Part shown: piece by piece, positions 46,405 through 55,910 of the stretch
Layout: each line of letters opens with the position of its first letter
How positions within the stretch are numbered: position 1 is the first letter of the stretch
Assembly: GCA_016874555.1 (NCBI GenBank)
Contig: VGTW01000001.1
Location: forward strand, 1-64,000
From: Gammaproteobacteria bacterium
GTDB lineage: Bacteria > Pseudomonadota > Gammaproteobacteria > Steroidobacterales > Steroidobacteraceae
Reading direction: 5' to 3'
Length of the DNA: 64,000 bases
The notes under the pieces: model-generated
The model's database searches: none
The model's input: the letters and a program-made list of their open reading frames with translations, nothing else
Told to the model about the DNA's origin: nothing
Position numbers and translations under genes: made by a program

Positions 46405-47810
46405 GTGAGCACCCAAGTATCTTTGGTGCCGCCACCCTGAGACGAGTTGACGACCAGCGAGCCTTCACGCAAGGCAACGCGTGTCAGCCCGCCGGGTACC
46501 ATCATCACATCTCGACCAGACAACACGAATGGACGCAAATCAATATGGCGCGGCGCAAGCCCGCTATCGACGAACGTGGGGCAGGTCGATAGCGCGAGTG
46601 TCGGCTGGGCGATATAGCGCGCCGGATCGGCGACGATACGCTCGCGGAAGGCTGCGATCTCCGCCTGCGAAGCGAGCGGCCCGATCAGCATGCCATAGCC
46701 GCCGGCACCGTGAACCTCTTTGACAACCAGTTCGTCGAGATGTTCGAGCACATGAGCAAGATCTGCGGGCCGGCGCAGGATCCAGGTCGGCACGTTGGCG
46801 AGCACGGGCTCTTCACCGAGATAGAAGCGAATCATCTCGGGTACGTACGGAAAAATCGATTTGTCGTCGGCAATGCCGGTGCCCACCGCGTTCGAGATGG
46901 TCACCCGTCCCGCGCGATAGGCGGTCAGCAACCCCGGCACACCCAGCATCGACTCAGGTCTGAAGGCGAGCGGATCAATGAAATCGTCGTCGATGCGACG
47001 ATATATGACATCGACCCGATGCGGTCCCTGCGTAGTGCGAATGTAGACGATTTCATCGTCGACGAAGAGATCTTGCCCCTCGACAAGCTCGATGCCCATC
47101 TGCTGCGCGAGGAACGCATGCTCGAAATAGGCGCTGTTATGCGCGCCTGGCGTCAGCAACACCACGGTAGGATCGCGTACCCCCGCGGGAGCGACGCTGC
47201 GTAAGGTTTCGAGCAGCAAGTCGGGGTAGTGCTCGACGGGGGCCACGCTGTAGCGCGCAAACAGCTCGGGAAACAAACGCATCATTGCCTTGCGATCTTC
47301 GAGCATGTAAGAAACACCCGAGGGTACGCGCAGATTGTCCTCGAGCACGTAGTACTCGCCGGCACCCGCGCGTACGAGATCTATCCCCGCGATGTGCGCA
47401 TAGACATCCATCGGCACATCGATGCCCTGCATCCCCGGTCGATACTGCACATTGCACAGCACCTGCTCGGCAGGAATACGTCCGGCTTGCAGAATTTCCT
47501 GATCGTGATAACTGTCGTGCAGAAAAGCGTTCAGCGCTGTGACCCGCTGGCGCAAGCCACGCTGCAGAAACTCCCACTCGGCGGACGGGATGATCCGCGG
47601 CACGATATCGAACGGAATCAGCCGCTCGGTACCCGTCTCGTCACCGTATACGGCAAAGGTTATACCAGCACGCCGAAACAGCGTGTCGGCTTCGGTAAGT
47701 TTTTCGCGAATACGTTCGGGCGCAGTCGCCGCCAACCAGTCGGCGTACGGCGAGTAATGCGTACGCACGGTCCTGTTATCCGCATACATTTCATTGAAGA
47801 TCTCGGTCAT
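46398..47810 (-). CDS. Circularly permuted ATP-grasp protein
   Basis: About 470 residues from ATG 47810 (MTEIFNEMYADNRTVRTHY). The pattern GITFAVYGDETGTERLIPFD, LTPGAHNSAYFEHAFLA, VVKEVHGAGGYGMLIGP and ASQAEIAAFRERIVADP matches the CP-ATP-grasp family, predicted to form peptide bonds using ATP. I preferred 47810 because the longer frame overlaps intergenic sequence and a divergent coding context. It is the first gene of the Anbu-type cluster; the product of its ligation is unknown. Confidence 0.9.
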   Translation of the reverse strand: MTEIFNEMYADNRTVRTHYSPYADWLAATAPERIREKLTEADTLFRRAGITFAVYGDETGTERLIPFDIVPRIIPSAEWEFLQRGLRQRVTALNAFLHDSYHDQEILQAGRIPAEQVLCNVQYRPGMQGIDVPMDVYAHIAGIDLVRAGAGEYYVLEDNLRVPSGVSYMLEDRKAMMRLFPELFARYSVAPVEHYPDLLLETLRSVAPAGVRDPTVVLLTPGAHNSAYFEHAFLAQQMGIELVEGQDLFVDDEIVYIRTTQGPHRVDVIYRRIDDDFIDPLAFRPESMLGVPGLLTAYRAGRVTISNAVGTGIADDKSIFPYVPEMIRFYLGEEPVLANVPTWILRRPADLAHVLEHLDELVVKEVHGAGGYGMLIGPLASQAEIAAFRERIVADPARYIAQPTLALSTCPTFVDSGLAPRHIDLRPFVLSGRDVMMVPGGLTRVALREGSLVVNSSQGGGTKDTWVLTC

Positions 47811-47847
47811 CGAAGATCTTGCGCTCGCCCCGCGGTACTGCCTACCC

Positions 47848-48186
47848 TCACCAGACCTTGCCACCGATCCAGCGGCCTGCGGCAGGCACGTGTGGAAAGA
47901 ATTCCATGGACGCGAAAGCGCCATGTCTGGCGTACGGATCATTTTCGATGATCTCGCGGGCACGATCCAGACTTTTGGTGTGCAAGGAATAAAGGCTGCC
48001 GATCGGCCCACTGCCATCTGCAGCAAAAAGCGGCCCAGCAATGTTGAGCTCATCGAGCACCGTCTCGATGTATTGCAGGTGAGCCTGCGTTTGTGCCGAG
48101 CGTACGGCGGCACCCTGCGGACCGTCGCGGCAAACGACGACGCAGGCGGTCTTTTCGTATTTTGAAGGCGGAGTCTTAGCGGACAT
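47848..48186 (-). CDS. YciI-family protein
   Basis: A 112-residue small alpha/beta protein (KYEKTACVVVCRDGPQGAAVR, then LAIAGPLFAADG-like and ENDPYARHGAFASMEFFP) typical of YciI/YCII. The His-Asp pair used by family members is not fully clear, though DPYARHG keeps the loop. Its role is unknown; relatives occur next to stress or lactone-related genes. It lies just upstream of the ATP-grasp gene on the same strand. Confidence 0.82.
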   Translation of the reverse strand: MSAKTPPSKYEKTACVVVCRDGPQGAAVRSAQTQAHLQYIETVLDELNIAGPLFAADGSGPIGSLYSLHTKSLDRAREIIENDPYARHGAFASMEFFPHVPAAGRWIGGKVW

Positions 48187-48266
48187 GGCGGGCTGCTCCC
48201 GAATCGGGGGAAGAGAGTGGTGAGGACTCAGGATAGCAGCCCGCCTGTCGTTTCAGAGTGGATCGA

Positions 48267-48827
48267 TCAGTCAGCGAGACCCACCTCCGCTGCGGCCGGC
48301 AACTGCTCAAGCACGCGCGCCACGGCATGAATCACTGCTGCAATGCGTACAGCGCTCTGTATGCCCTCTTGGCTCACCTCGTGTTTGCGCAGCAGCTTCT
48401 CGTGCGATTCGATGCAAAGACCGCAGCCGTTCACGGCCGAAACCGCAAGCGAGTACAACTCGAAATCGAGTTTGTCGATGCCGGGATTCGCCATCACGTT
48501 CATACGCAAGCGCACCGGCATGCTCTGGTAGTCGGCATCGCCCACTAGGTGAACGAAGCGGTAATAGATATTGTTCATGCCCATGATCGCTACTGCCGCT
48601 TTTACACCGGTGATTCCAACTTCGTCGAGTTCGGCGCGCGCTGCGGCCTCCATCGCCTGCGCCAGCGGCAGGTGACGCGAAGCGATGGCACTCGCCACCG
48701 CCGTACCCCATATCTGCCGCGCCGTGAGCCCGGGCGCCCCTTGTACAGTGAGTACCGAGCCCAAGTTGAGTTTGAGATCGCGGGCGTAGTCCGGCAAAGA
48801 ATCCCGCAACTGCTCGAGAGCGCTCAC
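48267..48827 (-). CDS. ahpD: Alkylhydroperoxidase AhpD family protein
   Basis: A 186-residue helical protein of the carboxymuconolactone/AhpD group. The redox pair is AVNGCGLCIESHEKLLRKHE (CxxC with a nearby Glu-His relay), and MGMNNIYYRFVHLVG gives the remaining proton relay. GTG at 48827, 2 bases after ahpC, is the likely start. AhpD reduces AhpC, so the two genes act together against peroxides. Confidence 0.9.
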   Translation of the reverse strand: MSALEQLRDSLPDYARDLKLNLGSVLTVQGAPGLTARQIWGTAVASAIASRHLPLAQAMEAAARAELDEVGITGVKAAVAIMGMNNIYYRFVHLVGDADYQSMPVRLRMNVMANPGIDKLDFELYSLAVSAVNGCGLCIESHEKLLRKHEVSQEGIQSAVRIAAVIHAVARVLEQLPAAAEVGLAD

Positions 48828-48829
48828 GA

Positions 48830-49369
48830 TCAAGCCGCCTTCAGGGTGTCTTCGCCCTTCCGCCAATTGCAGGGGCAAAGCTCATCGGTTTGCAGCGCAT
48901 CGAGAACGCGTAACACCTCCTCGGGCGAGCGGCCGACGTTGAGGTCGGTGACGTAAACAAAGCGGATCACGCCCTGCGGATCGACGAGGTAGGTCGCGCG
49001 CTGCGCCACGCCCGCTTCCGCATCGATGATGCCGAGGGCGGCAGACAGCTCGCGCTTGATGTCGGCGAGCATCGGAAACGGCAGATCCTTAAGTTCGGAC
49101 TTGGTACTGCGCCAGGCGAGGTGTACGAACTCGCTGTCGGTGCTCACTCCATAGACCTGCGTATCACGCACTGCGAATTCCTTATTGAGCTTACCGAAAG
49201 CCGCGATCTCGGTCGGACAGACGAAAGTGAAGTCCTTAGGCCAGAAGAACACCAGTTGCCACTTGCCCTTGGCCGACTCGTTGGTGAATGGCTGGAAAGC
49301 GGTCTTGATGTCGTTGCTCACCACGCCCGTGAGCGCAAACTTGGGAAACTGTTGGCCGATACCGATCAT
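48830..49369 (-). CDS. ahpC: Alkyl hydroperoxide reductase AhpC (peroxiredoxin)
   Basis: A 179-residue peroxiredoxin. The peroxidatic cysteine sits in DFTFVCPTEIAAFG, and the resolving cysteines in the C-terminal DELCPCNWRKG. I chose the ATG at 49369 (MIGIGQQFPKFAL); the longer frame reads back into the oxyR upstream region. It faces oxyR across a 141-base intergenic region, as in many gammaproteobacteria and actinobacteria. Confidence 0.93.
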   Translation of the reverse strand: MIGIGQQFPKFALTGVVSNDIKTAFQPFTNESAKGKWQLVFFWPKDFTFVCPTEIAAFGKLNKEFAVRDTQVYGVSTDSEFVHLAWRSTKSELKDLPFPMLADIKRELSAALGIIDAEAGVAQRATYLVDPQGVIRFVYVTDLNVGRSPEEVLRVLDALQTDELCPCNWRKGEDTLKAA

Positions 49370-49510
49370 GGGAAAACTCCTGCGGTGGATTTGGGATGCG
49401 CGTATCGTGCCGATCCCGTTCTCGACAATCCAATCGATTGATGTGATGATTTCCATAGACACAATAAATCGATAGCGCAACCCGATCGCCGGACAAAGGA
49501 GTGTCCTTTG
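49370..49510. promoter_or_regulatory. Divergent ahpC-oxyR promoter region, OxyR-site candidates
   Basis: The 141 bases between the divergent starts contain AT-richer parts and two ATAG elements 13 bases apart (CCATAGACACAATAA followed by ATCGATAGCG, 49455-49480). OxyR usually binds spaced ATAG/CTAT half-sites near its own gene. The match is partial, so the exact site is inferred. Confidence 0.4.
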
Positions 49511-50428
49511 ATGACCGATATCAAACTCAAGGATTTGCGCTATCTGATCGCGGTCGCCGACACCGGGCACTTCGGCAAGGCCGCCGCACGTTGCTTCATC
49601 AGCCAGCCCACACTGTCGGCACAGCTCAAAAAACTCGAAGACTATCTTGGTGTGCCGCTTATCGAACGCCAGCCGCGCAAAGCGCTGCTGACGCCCGCCG
49701 GCGCGGAGATCATCCCCCGGGCGCGGCGCATCGTCGAGGCCAGCGACGATGTGGTCGCGATCGCACAAGCGCATCGTGAACCGCTGGCAGGCCGTCTGCG
49801 GCTTGCCTTCCTGCCGACCATCGGGCCCTATCTGCTGCCGGTGGTCGCACCGCGCCTACGCAAAGGATTCCCGCGTCTCGAGCTCATGTTGTACGAATAC
49901 CAAACGGCCACCATGCTCGAGCGTCTGCGTGCCGGCGATATCGACATGGGCGTGCTCGCATTGCCCATCGATATGGACGGACTCGGTGCTAAGCCGCTCT
50001 ACGACGAACCCTTCGTAGTCGCCGCTCATGCCAATCATGCGCTCGCCGCACGCAAGCAGATACGCATCGAAGATCTGCAGGGTGCGACATTATTGCTGCT
50101 CGAAGACGGCCACTGTCTGCGCGATCAGGCACTCGACGTCTGTAACCAAATCGATGTGCACGAGAAGCAGGACTTTCGCGCCACCAGCATCGAAACCTTG
50201 CGGCAAATGGTCGCCTCCGGCGCCGGTCTCACCCTTATGCCACAACTGGCCACGCAGGGTAGTCACGCAGCACCGCGCGGTCTCGTCTTCAGACCCTTTG
50301 CCAAACCGCTGCCGACCAGGCGTATTGGCGCGATCTGGCGCAAGCGTTCGCCACGCGCGGTCGCCATCGATGCCGTTGCACAATTAATCGTAACCCATGC
50401 GCTGCACGCGCTCGACAAGATGAAATAA
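49511..50428 (+). CDS. oxyR: Hydrogen-peroxide-sensing LysR regulator OxyR
   Basis: A 305-residue LysR-type regulator. The helix-turn-helix is LKDLRYLIAVADTGHFGKAA through TLSAQLKKLEDYLG. The sensor cysteines are kept: C202 and C211 in GHCLRDQALDVC, nine residues apart as in E. coli (C199/C208). I chose ATG 49511 over a TTG one codon earlier. It is divergent from ahpCD, its usual target. The photolyase gene starts 2 bases after its stop. Confidence 0.95.
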   Translation: MTDIKLKDLRYLIAVADTGHFGKAAARCFISQPTLSAQLKKLEDYLGVPLIERQPRKALLTPAGAEIIPRARRIVEASDDVVAIAQAHREPLAGRLRLAFLPTIGPYLLPVVAPRLRKGFPRLELMLYEYQTATMLERLRAGDIDMGVLALPIDMDGLGAKPLYDEPFVVAAHANHALAARKQIRIEDLQGATLLLLEDGHCLRDQALDVCNQIDVHEKQDFRATSIETLRQMVASGAGLTLMPQLATQGSHAAPRGLVFRPFAKPLPTRRIGAIWRKRSPRAVAIDAVAQLIVTHALHALDKMK

Positions 50429-50430
50429 CC

Positions 50431-51777
50431 ATGACCGCGACACTACTCTGGTTCCGACAAGATTTACGGCTCACTGATCACCCGGCATTGCAGGCTGCGA
50501 TCGCGCGTGGTGAACCGGTGGTCCCGGTGTTTCTTTGGTGTCCTGATGAGGAAGGCGAATGGGCGCCAGGGGCAGCCGCGCGTTGGTGGCTACACCAGTC
50601 GCTTGGCATGCTGGCGCATGATCTCGAGCATCTAGGATCGAAACTCGTTATCCGCCAGGGTAAAGACTCGCTCGCTACGCTACGCAAGATAATCAAAGAA
50701 ATCGGCGCTACGGCAGTGTACTGGAGTCGTCGCTACGAGCCACTCATCATCGCCCGCGATCGTCATATCAAAGAAGTCTTGCATAAAGAGGGTTTGCAAG
50801 CACGCAGCTTCAACGCCGCACTGCTCATCGAGCCTTGGGATATGCGGAACCTCAGTGGTAAGCCTTTTCAGGTCTTCACACCTTTTTGGCGCCGAGTCAT
50901 GACTGATCTCGCTCCGCCTGCGCCACTACCCGCACCGAAAAAACTCATGCCACCGACGCGCTGGCCGACTGGAACCACCGTGGAGGCTCTGAGCCTGATG
51001 CCGAAAATTCACTGGTACGGCGGGCTGCAGCAAACCCAGTCGCCGGGGGAACGTGGCGCGGCGAAATTGCTCAATGCTTTTCTCGACGGACGAGTGAAGG
51101 ATTACAGCGATACTCGCAACCTGCCGGCGGTGAGCGGCACATCCAGACTTTCACCGCATCTGCACTTCGGCGAGCTCTCGCCGCGGCAGGTGTGGCACGC
51201 AGCTCCCAAATGGCGCAGCAGTCAGTTCATGACCGAGATCGGCTGGCGCGAATTTGCACACCATCTGCTCTATCACTTTCCGCGTACCACCAACGAGCCC
51301 TTACGCAGTGAGTTTGCACGTTTTCCGTGGCGGGACAACGAGCGTGAACTCGCCGCCTGGCAGCGCGGCCAGACGGGCATTCCCCTCGTCGATGCGGGCA
51401 TGCGTGAGCTTTGGGAAACCGGCTGGATGCATAATCGCGTGCGCATGGTGGTCGCGTCGTTTCTGGTCAAGAATTTGCGTATGCACTGGCTGCACGGTGC
51501 ACGCTGGTTCTGGGATACGCTGGTCGACGCGGATCTCGCCAGCAACACCCTTGGCTGGCAATGGGCCGCCGGATGCGGCGCCGATGCGGCGCCCTACTTT
51601 CGTGTCTTCAACCCCGCAAGTCAGGCCAAAAAATTCGATCCCGACAACGAGTATATTCGGCGTTGGATCCCGGAACTCGATGGTAAGTCAGCCATGGCCT
51701 ATCCACCACCCATCGTCGATTTGAAAGTCTCACGCGAGTCTGCCCTCGCAGCGTTCAAAACCCTGCGCGGTCAGTAG
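50431..51777 (+). CDS. phrB: Deoxyribodipyrimidine photolyase
   Basis: A 448-residue light-driven repair enzyme for pyrimidine dimers. The N-terminal antenna domain starts TATLLWFRQDLRLTDHPALQ; the FAD domain has ITEIGWREFA-like MTEIGWREFAHHLLYHFP, NRVRMVVASFLVKNL and QWAAGCGADAAPYFRVFNP. Length matches class I bacterial enzymes. It follows oxyR by 2 bases and may be co-transcribed with it. Confidence 0.94.
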   Translation: MTATLLWFRQDLRLTDHPALQAAIARGEPVVPVFLWCPDEEGEWAPGAAARWWLHQSLGMLAHDLEHLGSKLVIRQGKDSLATLRKIIKEIGATAVYWSRRYEPLIIARDRHIKEVLHKEGLQARSFNAALLIEPWDMRNLSGKPFQVFTPFWRRVMTDLAPPAPLPAPKKLMPPTRWPTGTTVEALSLMPKIHWYGGLQQTQSPGERGAAKLLNAFLDGRVKDYSDTRNLPAVSGTSRLSPHLHFGELSPRQVWHAAPKWRSSQFMTEIGWREFAHHLLYHFPRTTNEPLRSEFARFPWRDNERELAAWQRGQTGIPLVDAGMRELWETGWMHNRVRMVVASFLVKNLRMHWLHGARWFWDTLVDADLASNTLGWQWAAGCGADAAPYFRVFNPASQAKKFDPDNEYIRRWIPELDGKSAMAYPPPIVDLKVSRESALAAFKTLRGQ

Positions 51778-51803
51778 TCCCCCAAATCTCTGGCGTTGCA
51801 TGA

Positions 51804-52097
51804 ATGGTTAAACATATCGTCATGTGGCGGCTACGCGATAGCGCCTCCAAGGCGGCTGATGCTGCACGCATCAAAGTTTTGCTGGAGAGTCTTTCCGGGC
51901 GTATTCCGGGGCTACTAAAAATAGAAGTGGGTGCCAATTTCATCGCCGACCCGAATGCTGCCGACGTGGTGCTCTACAGCGAATTCACCGACGCGGCGGC
52001 TTTGGCCATCTATCAAGCGCATCCGCTACACCTCGAGATAGCGCCGCAGGTCAAAGTGCTGGCGGTGGAGCGGCGTTCGGCGGACTACGTGATTTAG
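51804..52097 (+). CDS. Dabb-family stress-responsive small protein
   Basis: A 97-residue ferredoxin-like fold (MVKHIVMWRLRDSASKAADA, then LESLSGRIPGLLKIEVG and DAAALAIYQAHPLHLEI) of the Dabb dimeric barrel family. Members bind small ligands; function is unassigned. It lies 26 bases after the photolyase gene, in the same direction. Confidence 0.85.
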   Translation: MVKHIVMWRLRDSASKAADAARIKVLLESLSGRIPGLLKIEVGANFIADPNAADVVLYSEFTDAAALAIYQAHPLHLEIAPQVKVLAVERRSADYVI

Positions 52098-52125
52098 GGC
52101 AGCGGATTAAGACTGTTCGATCGAC

Positions 52126-53076
52126 TCAGGCGACTGCAGCACTTATCGCCTGGCGCTGCTGCGCATTGGGCAGTGGTCCGCGGCCCGCCGCGATATTGTC
52201 CTGCAGATTGCGCAACTTGCCGGTGGCGGGAATCACACAAGTCACGGCTGGGTGCGAAACCACGAACTTGAGTAGCAACTGCGCCCAAGTCGTGCAGGCA
52301 AGGTCGGCAGCCCACAACGGCAGCGGCCGATCTTTGAGTCGCGCGAATATTTTGCCGTCATCGAATGCGCGATTGACAATCACCGCCACACCCTTATCCG
52401 CGCAGAGCGGCAACAGCCGCGCTTCGGCGGCGGTGGTAGTTGCCGAATAATTGAGCTGCACGAAGTCGATTGGCTCGCGCTCGATGATCTCAAATAGTCG
52501 TGCCTGCGACTCGACCGTGTAGTGCGTAATACCGATGTAGCGGATGCGTCCTTCCTCCTTCCACTGTCGCAAGGTCGGCAGATGAGCACCGAGATCGAGC
52601 AAGTTATGTACCTGCATCAATTCGACTTTCTTACGGCGCAATAATTCCATCGAGCGCGTCATCTGCACAACGCCTTCACGCGCACCGCGAGTCCATACCT
52701 TGGTGGCAATAAATGCGCGCGACTGCATCTCGGTGGTGAGCAAATCACCGAGTACGGATTCAGCTGAGGAATACATCGGCGAAGTATCGATGACCGTTGC
52801 ACCACCCGCAAAGCAACCACGCAACACCGCGACGAGGGGCTCGCGATCACGTGGGTCGATACCCACTTCGAAAGGGCCGGACGTTCCAAGACCGATCACC
52901 GGCAGCATTTCACCCGAGGCGGGAATTCGGCGCTGGAGCAGCCCCGAGGTAGCCTCGCCGGCCGCGGCAGCAGCGCTCAAACCGTACAGTGAAACGCCTG
53001 CAGTTATCGCTACGGCAGCAGTAGCCGCCGTTGCCGCCGATGAATCGATGAACCGACGGCGATTCAAGGAAATCAT
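52126..53076 (-). CDS. Exported aldo/keto reductase with twin-arginine signal
   Basis: A 316-residue AKR. It starts MISLNRRRFIDSSAATAATA, a Tat motif and hydrophobic Ala-rich core; the mature enzyme begins near RRIPASGEMLPVIGLGTSG. The tetrad is present: Asp in VIDTSPMYSSAE, Tyr in the same segment, Lys in FIATKVW and His in LMQVHNL. Export of a NADPH-dependent reductase implies folding with cofactor first. ATG 53076 overlaps the upstream stop by 5 bases. Confidence 0.85.
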   Translation of the reverse strand: MISLNRRRFIDSSAATAATAAVAITAGVSLYGLSAAAAAGEATSGLLQRRIPASGEMLPVIGLGTSGPFEVGIDPRDREPLVAVLRGCFAGGATVIDTSPMYSSAESVLGDLLTTEMQSRAFIATKVWTRGAREGVVQMTRSMELLRRKKVELMQVHNLLDLGAHLPTLRQWKEEGRIRYIGITHYTVESQARLFEIIEREPIDFVQLNYSATTTAAEARLLPLCADKGVAVIVNRAFDDGKIFARLKDRPLPLWAADLACTTWAQLLLKFVVSHPAVTCVIPATGKLRNLQDNIAAGRGPLPNAQQRQAISAAVA

Positions 53077-53077
53077 C

Positions 53078-54856
53078 TCAGACGATGGTCGCGTCGGTCT
53101 CGAGGACGCTGCCATCGCCATCGATCACGACACGAGACAGCGCCACGACCTGCGGCAGAACATGAGTAGCGTAGAAGCGCGCTGCAGCCAGCTTACCGCG
53201 CAAATAATCGGCATCGGTCGCGCCATCAGCTAGTTTGCCAGCTGCGATGGCAGCTGACTTGGCGAGCATCCAGCCGCCAAGCGCATACCCGGCGAGCCGC
53301 AACAAGGGCACGGCCACCGCCAGCGCGCGTTCGGGAGCCTGCGCATAGGCGCCGAGCGCGTGGCGGGCAGCATGCTCCAGCACATCGAGCGCCTCAAGTG
53401 CCGCTTTCTGGCTCGTCTGCACCGCCTGATCGTTTGTATCAGCTGCATTCAGCTCGCGGCGAGCATCGACTAATAGCGCCGTCAGTGCCGAACCGCGATC
53501 ACGCGCAATCTTGCGGCCAATGAAATCATTGGCCTGAATACCGGTTGTACCCTCATAGATGGTGGTTATGCGTACGTCGCGGTAGGGCTGAGCCGCACCC
53601 GTTTCTTCGATGAAGCCCATACCGCCGTGCACCTGCACACCCAGAGATGCCAGCTCGATACCCACTTCGGTACTGCAAGCTTTGACCACGGGGATCAACA
53701 ATTCACCGCGCGCCTTGGCGTCCGCACGCACCACCTCGTCAGGATGCTTACCACCGAGATCGAGCTGAAATGCTGCATACAACGCGACCGCGCGCAGCGC
53801 CTCGACTTGCGAGCGCATAGAAAGCAACGTGCGCTTGACATCAGGGTGATGAATGATTGGCGCGGGCGGAGCGACCCCCGGCGGCTTGCCCTGCACGCGG
53901 GTACGCGCCCACTCGGCTGCCTGCTGATATGCACGGTCGGCGATAGCATAACCTTCGAGTCCCACCGACAGTCGCGCTGCGTTCATCATCACGAACATGT
54001 ATTCGAGTCCGCGTCCCGCCACGCCCACAAGATACGCGATTGCACCCTGCTGCTGGCCGTAGGCCATCACGCAGGTCGGGCTGCCGTGAATGCCCAGCTT
54101 GTGCTCGATCGAAATGCACTGCACATCGTTGCGCTCGCTGAGCGAGCCGTCATCGTTAGCCAAAATCTTTGGCACGATGAACATCGAGATGCCTTTGACG
54201 CCCGGTGGCGCGCCATCGATACGCGCAAGCACCAAATGGATGATATTCGACGCGAGATCGTGCTCACCGTAAGTGATGAAAATCTTTTGACCAAATAACC
54301 GGTAGTGATCACCCTCAACGACTGCTCGAGTGCGCACCGCTCCAAGATCCGAGCCCGCCTGCGGCTCGGTGAGATTCATGGTGCCGGTCCATTCGCCGCT
54401 CGCCATGCGCGTCAGGAACAACGCCTTTTGTCGCTCGGTACCAAAATGTTCGAGGGCTTCGACGGCACCCTGCGTGAGCATCGGGCAGAGCTTGAAAGAA
54501 AGATTAGACGCCGACCAAAGTTCTTCGACGGCCGTGCCAATGAAACTCGGTGCACCCTGCCCACCATAGTCCTGCGGCGCGCGCAAACCCGACCAGCCGC
54601 CCTCGGCAAACTGTTTGTAGGCTGCCTTGAACCCCTGCGGCGTCACCACGCCCTCGGGCGTCCAGCGCGCACCCTCTCGATCAGCACTCTTGTAGAGCGG
54701 ATCGAGCACATTTTCGGCGAACTTAGCGGCCTCGCCCAAAATGGCATCTGCGAGTTCGGGCGAGTAATCGGCAAAAGCCGGGCAGGCCTGCAAGGCAGAC
54801 TCATCGAGCAACTCGTGGATGACGAACTGCAAATCCTTCAGCGGCGCGCGATACAT
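53078..54856 (-). CDS. Acyl-CoA dehydrogenase, long form with C-terminal domain
   Basis: A 592-residue flavoenzyme. Core motifs are MNLTEPQAGSDLGAVRTRAV (FAD/substrate), GLGGQGAPSFIG-like DYGGQGAPSFIGTAVEELW, and QVHGGMGFIEETGAAQPYRD preceding TTIYEGTTGIQANDFIGRKI. The extra 150 C-terminal residues define the long group used for fatty or aromatic acyl-CoA. It is co-transcribed with the aldo/keto reductase behind it. It is distinct from FadE in this window. Confidence 0.93.
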   Translation of the reverse strand: MYRAPLKDLQFVIHELLDESALQACPAFADYSPELADAILGEAAKFAENVLDPLYKSADREGARWTPEGVVTPQGFKAAYKQFAEGGWSGLRAPQDYGGQGAPSFIGTAVEELWSASNLSFKLCPMLTQGAVEALEHFGTERQKALFLTRMASGEWTGTMNLTEPQAGSDLGAVRTRAVVEGDHYRLFGQKIFITYGEHDLASNIIHLVLARIDGAPPGVKGISMFIVPKILANDDGSLSERNDVQCISIEHKLGIHGSPTCVMAYGQQQGAIAYLVGVAGRGLEYMFVMMNAARLSVGLEGYAIADRAYQQAAEWARTRVQGKPPGVAPPAPIIHHPDVKRTLLSMRSQVEALRAVALYAAFQLDLGGKHPDEVVRADAKARGELLIPVVKACSTEVGIELASLGVQVHGGMGFIEETGAAQPYRDVRITTIYEGTTGIQANDFIGRKIARDRGSALTALLVDARRELNAADTNDQAVQTSQKAALEALDVLEHAARHALGAYAQAPERALAVAVPLLRLAGYALGGWMLAKSAAIAAGKLADGATDADYLRGKLAAARFYATHVLPQVVALSRVVIDGDGSVLETDATIV

Positions 54857-54902
54857 GGCGTTCCTTCGTCGGGGGGAGGGCGAATGTTAGAACTTTTGAA
54901 CC

Positions 54903-55844
54903 CTAGGCGGCGAGCGCCGGCACGAGGTTGGCGGCGAGGAAATCGACGAACGCCTTAACCCTCTCATCGGCCGCAAGCTTTCCCGGGAATACCGCGCAGA
55001 GCGGTGCCTGCTCGGGCGGACGCCAATCAGGCAGCACACGTTTCAGGCGTTGCGCGGCCAGACCTTGTCGGCACAGGAACTCGGGGAGCACGCCGATACC
55101 GAGGCCCGCCGCCACCGACGCATGCAGCAATGCGGGATCATTGACCGCGAGCTTGGGGCATACAGCTAGCTCCTCCCGGCGCTGGCCGTTGGCCAGTCGA
55201 AGGAGGTAATTCGACCCGGGCGGCGTCTCGGGGGTAAGTAAGTCGAAGCGAACGAGGTCGGCCGGGGTCGCAGGTTCACCCGCCTTCTGCAAGTAGCTTG
55301 GCGTTGCACACAGCACAGCCGGCGGCGCACCGAGCACCCGCGACACCCGCTCGGCCGATGGGTGCTGACCCACCTGAATGACGATGTCATGGGCGAGGTC
55401 CGGCCCCCCCAGATTCGCATCTTCCAAGACCCCCTGGGCAGCGCTCACTTCACCGAGCTCCACGTCCAGTGGGATCTGCGGATAGCGTTCGAGAAAGCGG
55501 GGTACCAAAGGCGCCAGCAGCACCCGACCATAGGTCGTCTCGGCAAGGACCCGCAACGGTCCGCTGCGCGACTCGATGAGCTCGGCGGCAAGTCGCCGCG
55601 CCTCGTCGGTGGACTGCAGGATTGCACGCGCGGCCGGGAGCAATCGCTCCCCGGCCAGCGTCAGTCGCAGGCGCCGAGTGGTGCGGGTCATCAGCTGCAC
55701 CCCGAGCTCAGCCTCGAGCTCGGCGATCGCTCGACTGACCGCCGCTTTGGGTACGCCGAGGGCTCTGGCAGCCGCGGAAAAGCCGTTGAGATCGATGATC
55801 TTAGCGAAGGTCGCCATGTGGGCAGGAGACCAAAACTGCGGCAT
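54903..55844 (-). CDS. LysR-family transcriptional regulator
   Basis: A 313-residue regulator. The N-terminal helix-turn-helix is SAAARALGVPKAAVSRAIAELEAE shortened here to its core ALGVPKAAVSRAIAELEAEL, followed by TRTTRRLRLTLAGERLLPAA. The effector domain shows no diagnostic residues. It faces the DUF1838 gene at 55918 across 73 AT-rich bases, so it probably controls that gene and itself. Confidence 0.9.
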   Translation of the reverse strand: MPQFWSPAHMATFAKIIDLNGFSAAARALGVPKAAVSRAIAELEAELGVQLMTRTTRRLRLTLAGERLLPAARAILQSTDEARRLAAELIESRSGPLRVLAETTYGRVLLAPLVPRFLERYPQIPLDVELGEVSAAQGVLEDANLGGPDLAHDIVIQVGQHPSAERVSRVLGAPPAVLCATPSYLQKAGEPATPADLVRFDLLTPETPPGSNYLLRLANGQRREELAVCPKLAVNDPALLHASVAAGLGIGVLPEFLCRQGLAAQRLKRVLPDWRPPEQAPLCAVFPGKLAADERVKAFVDFLAANLVPALAA

Positions 55845-55910
55845 GGGTGAGACTCCGAACCCCTAATACGATTATATTGTTCTACTAAAGATTCAAAATT
55901 ACAACTAAAT

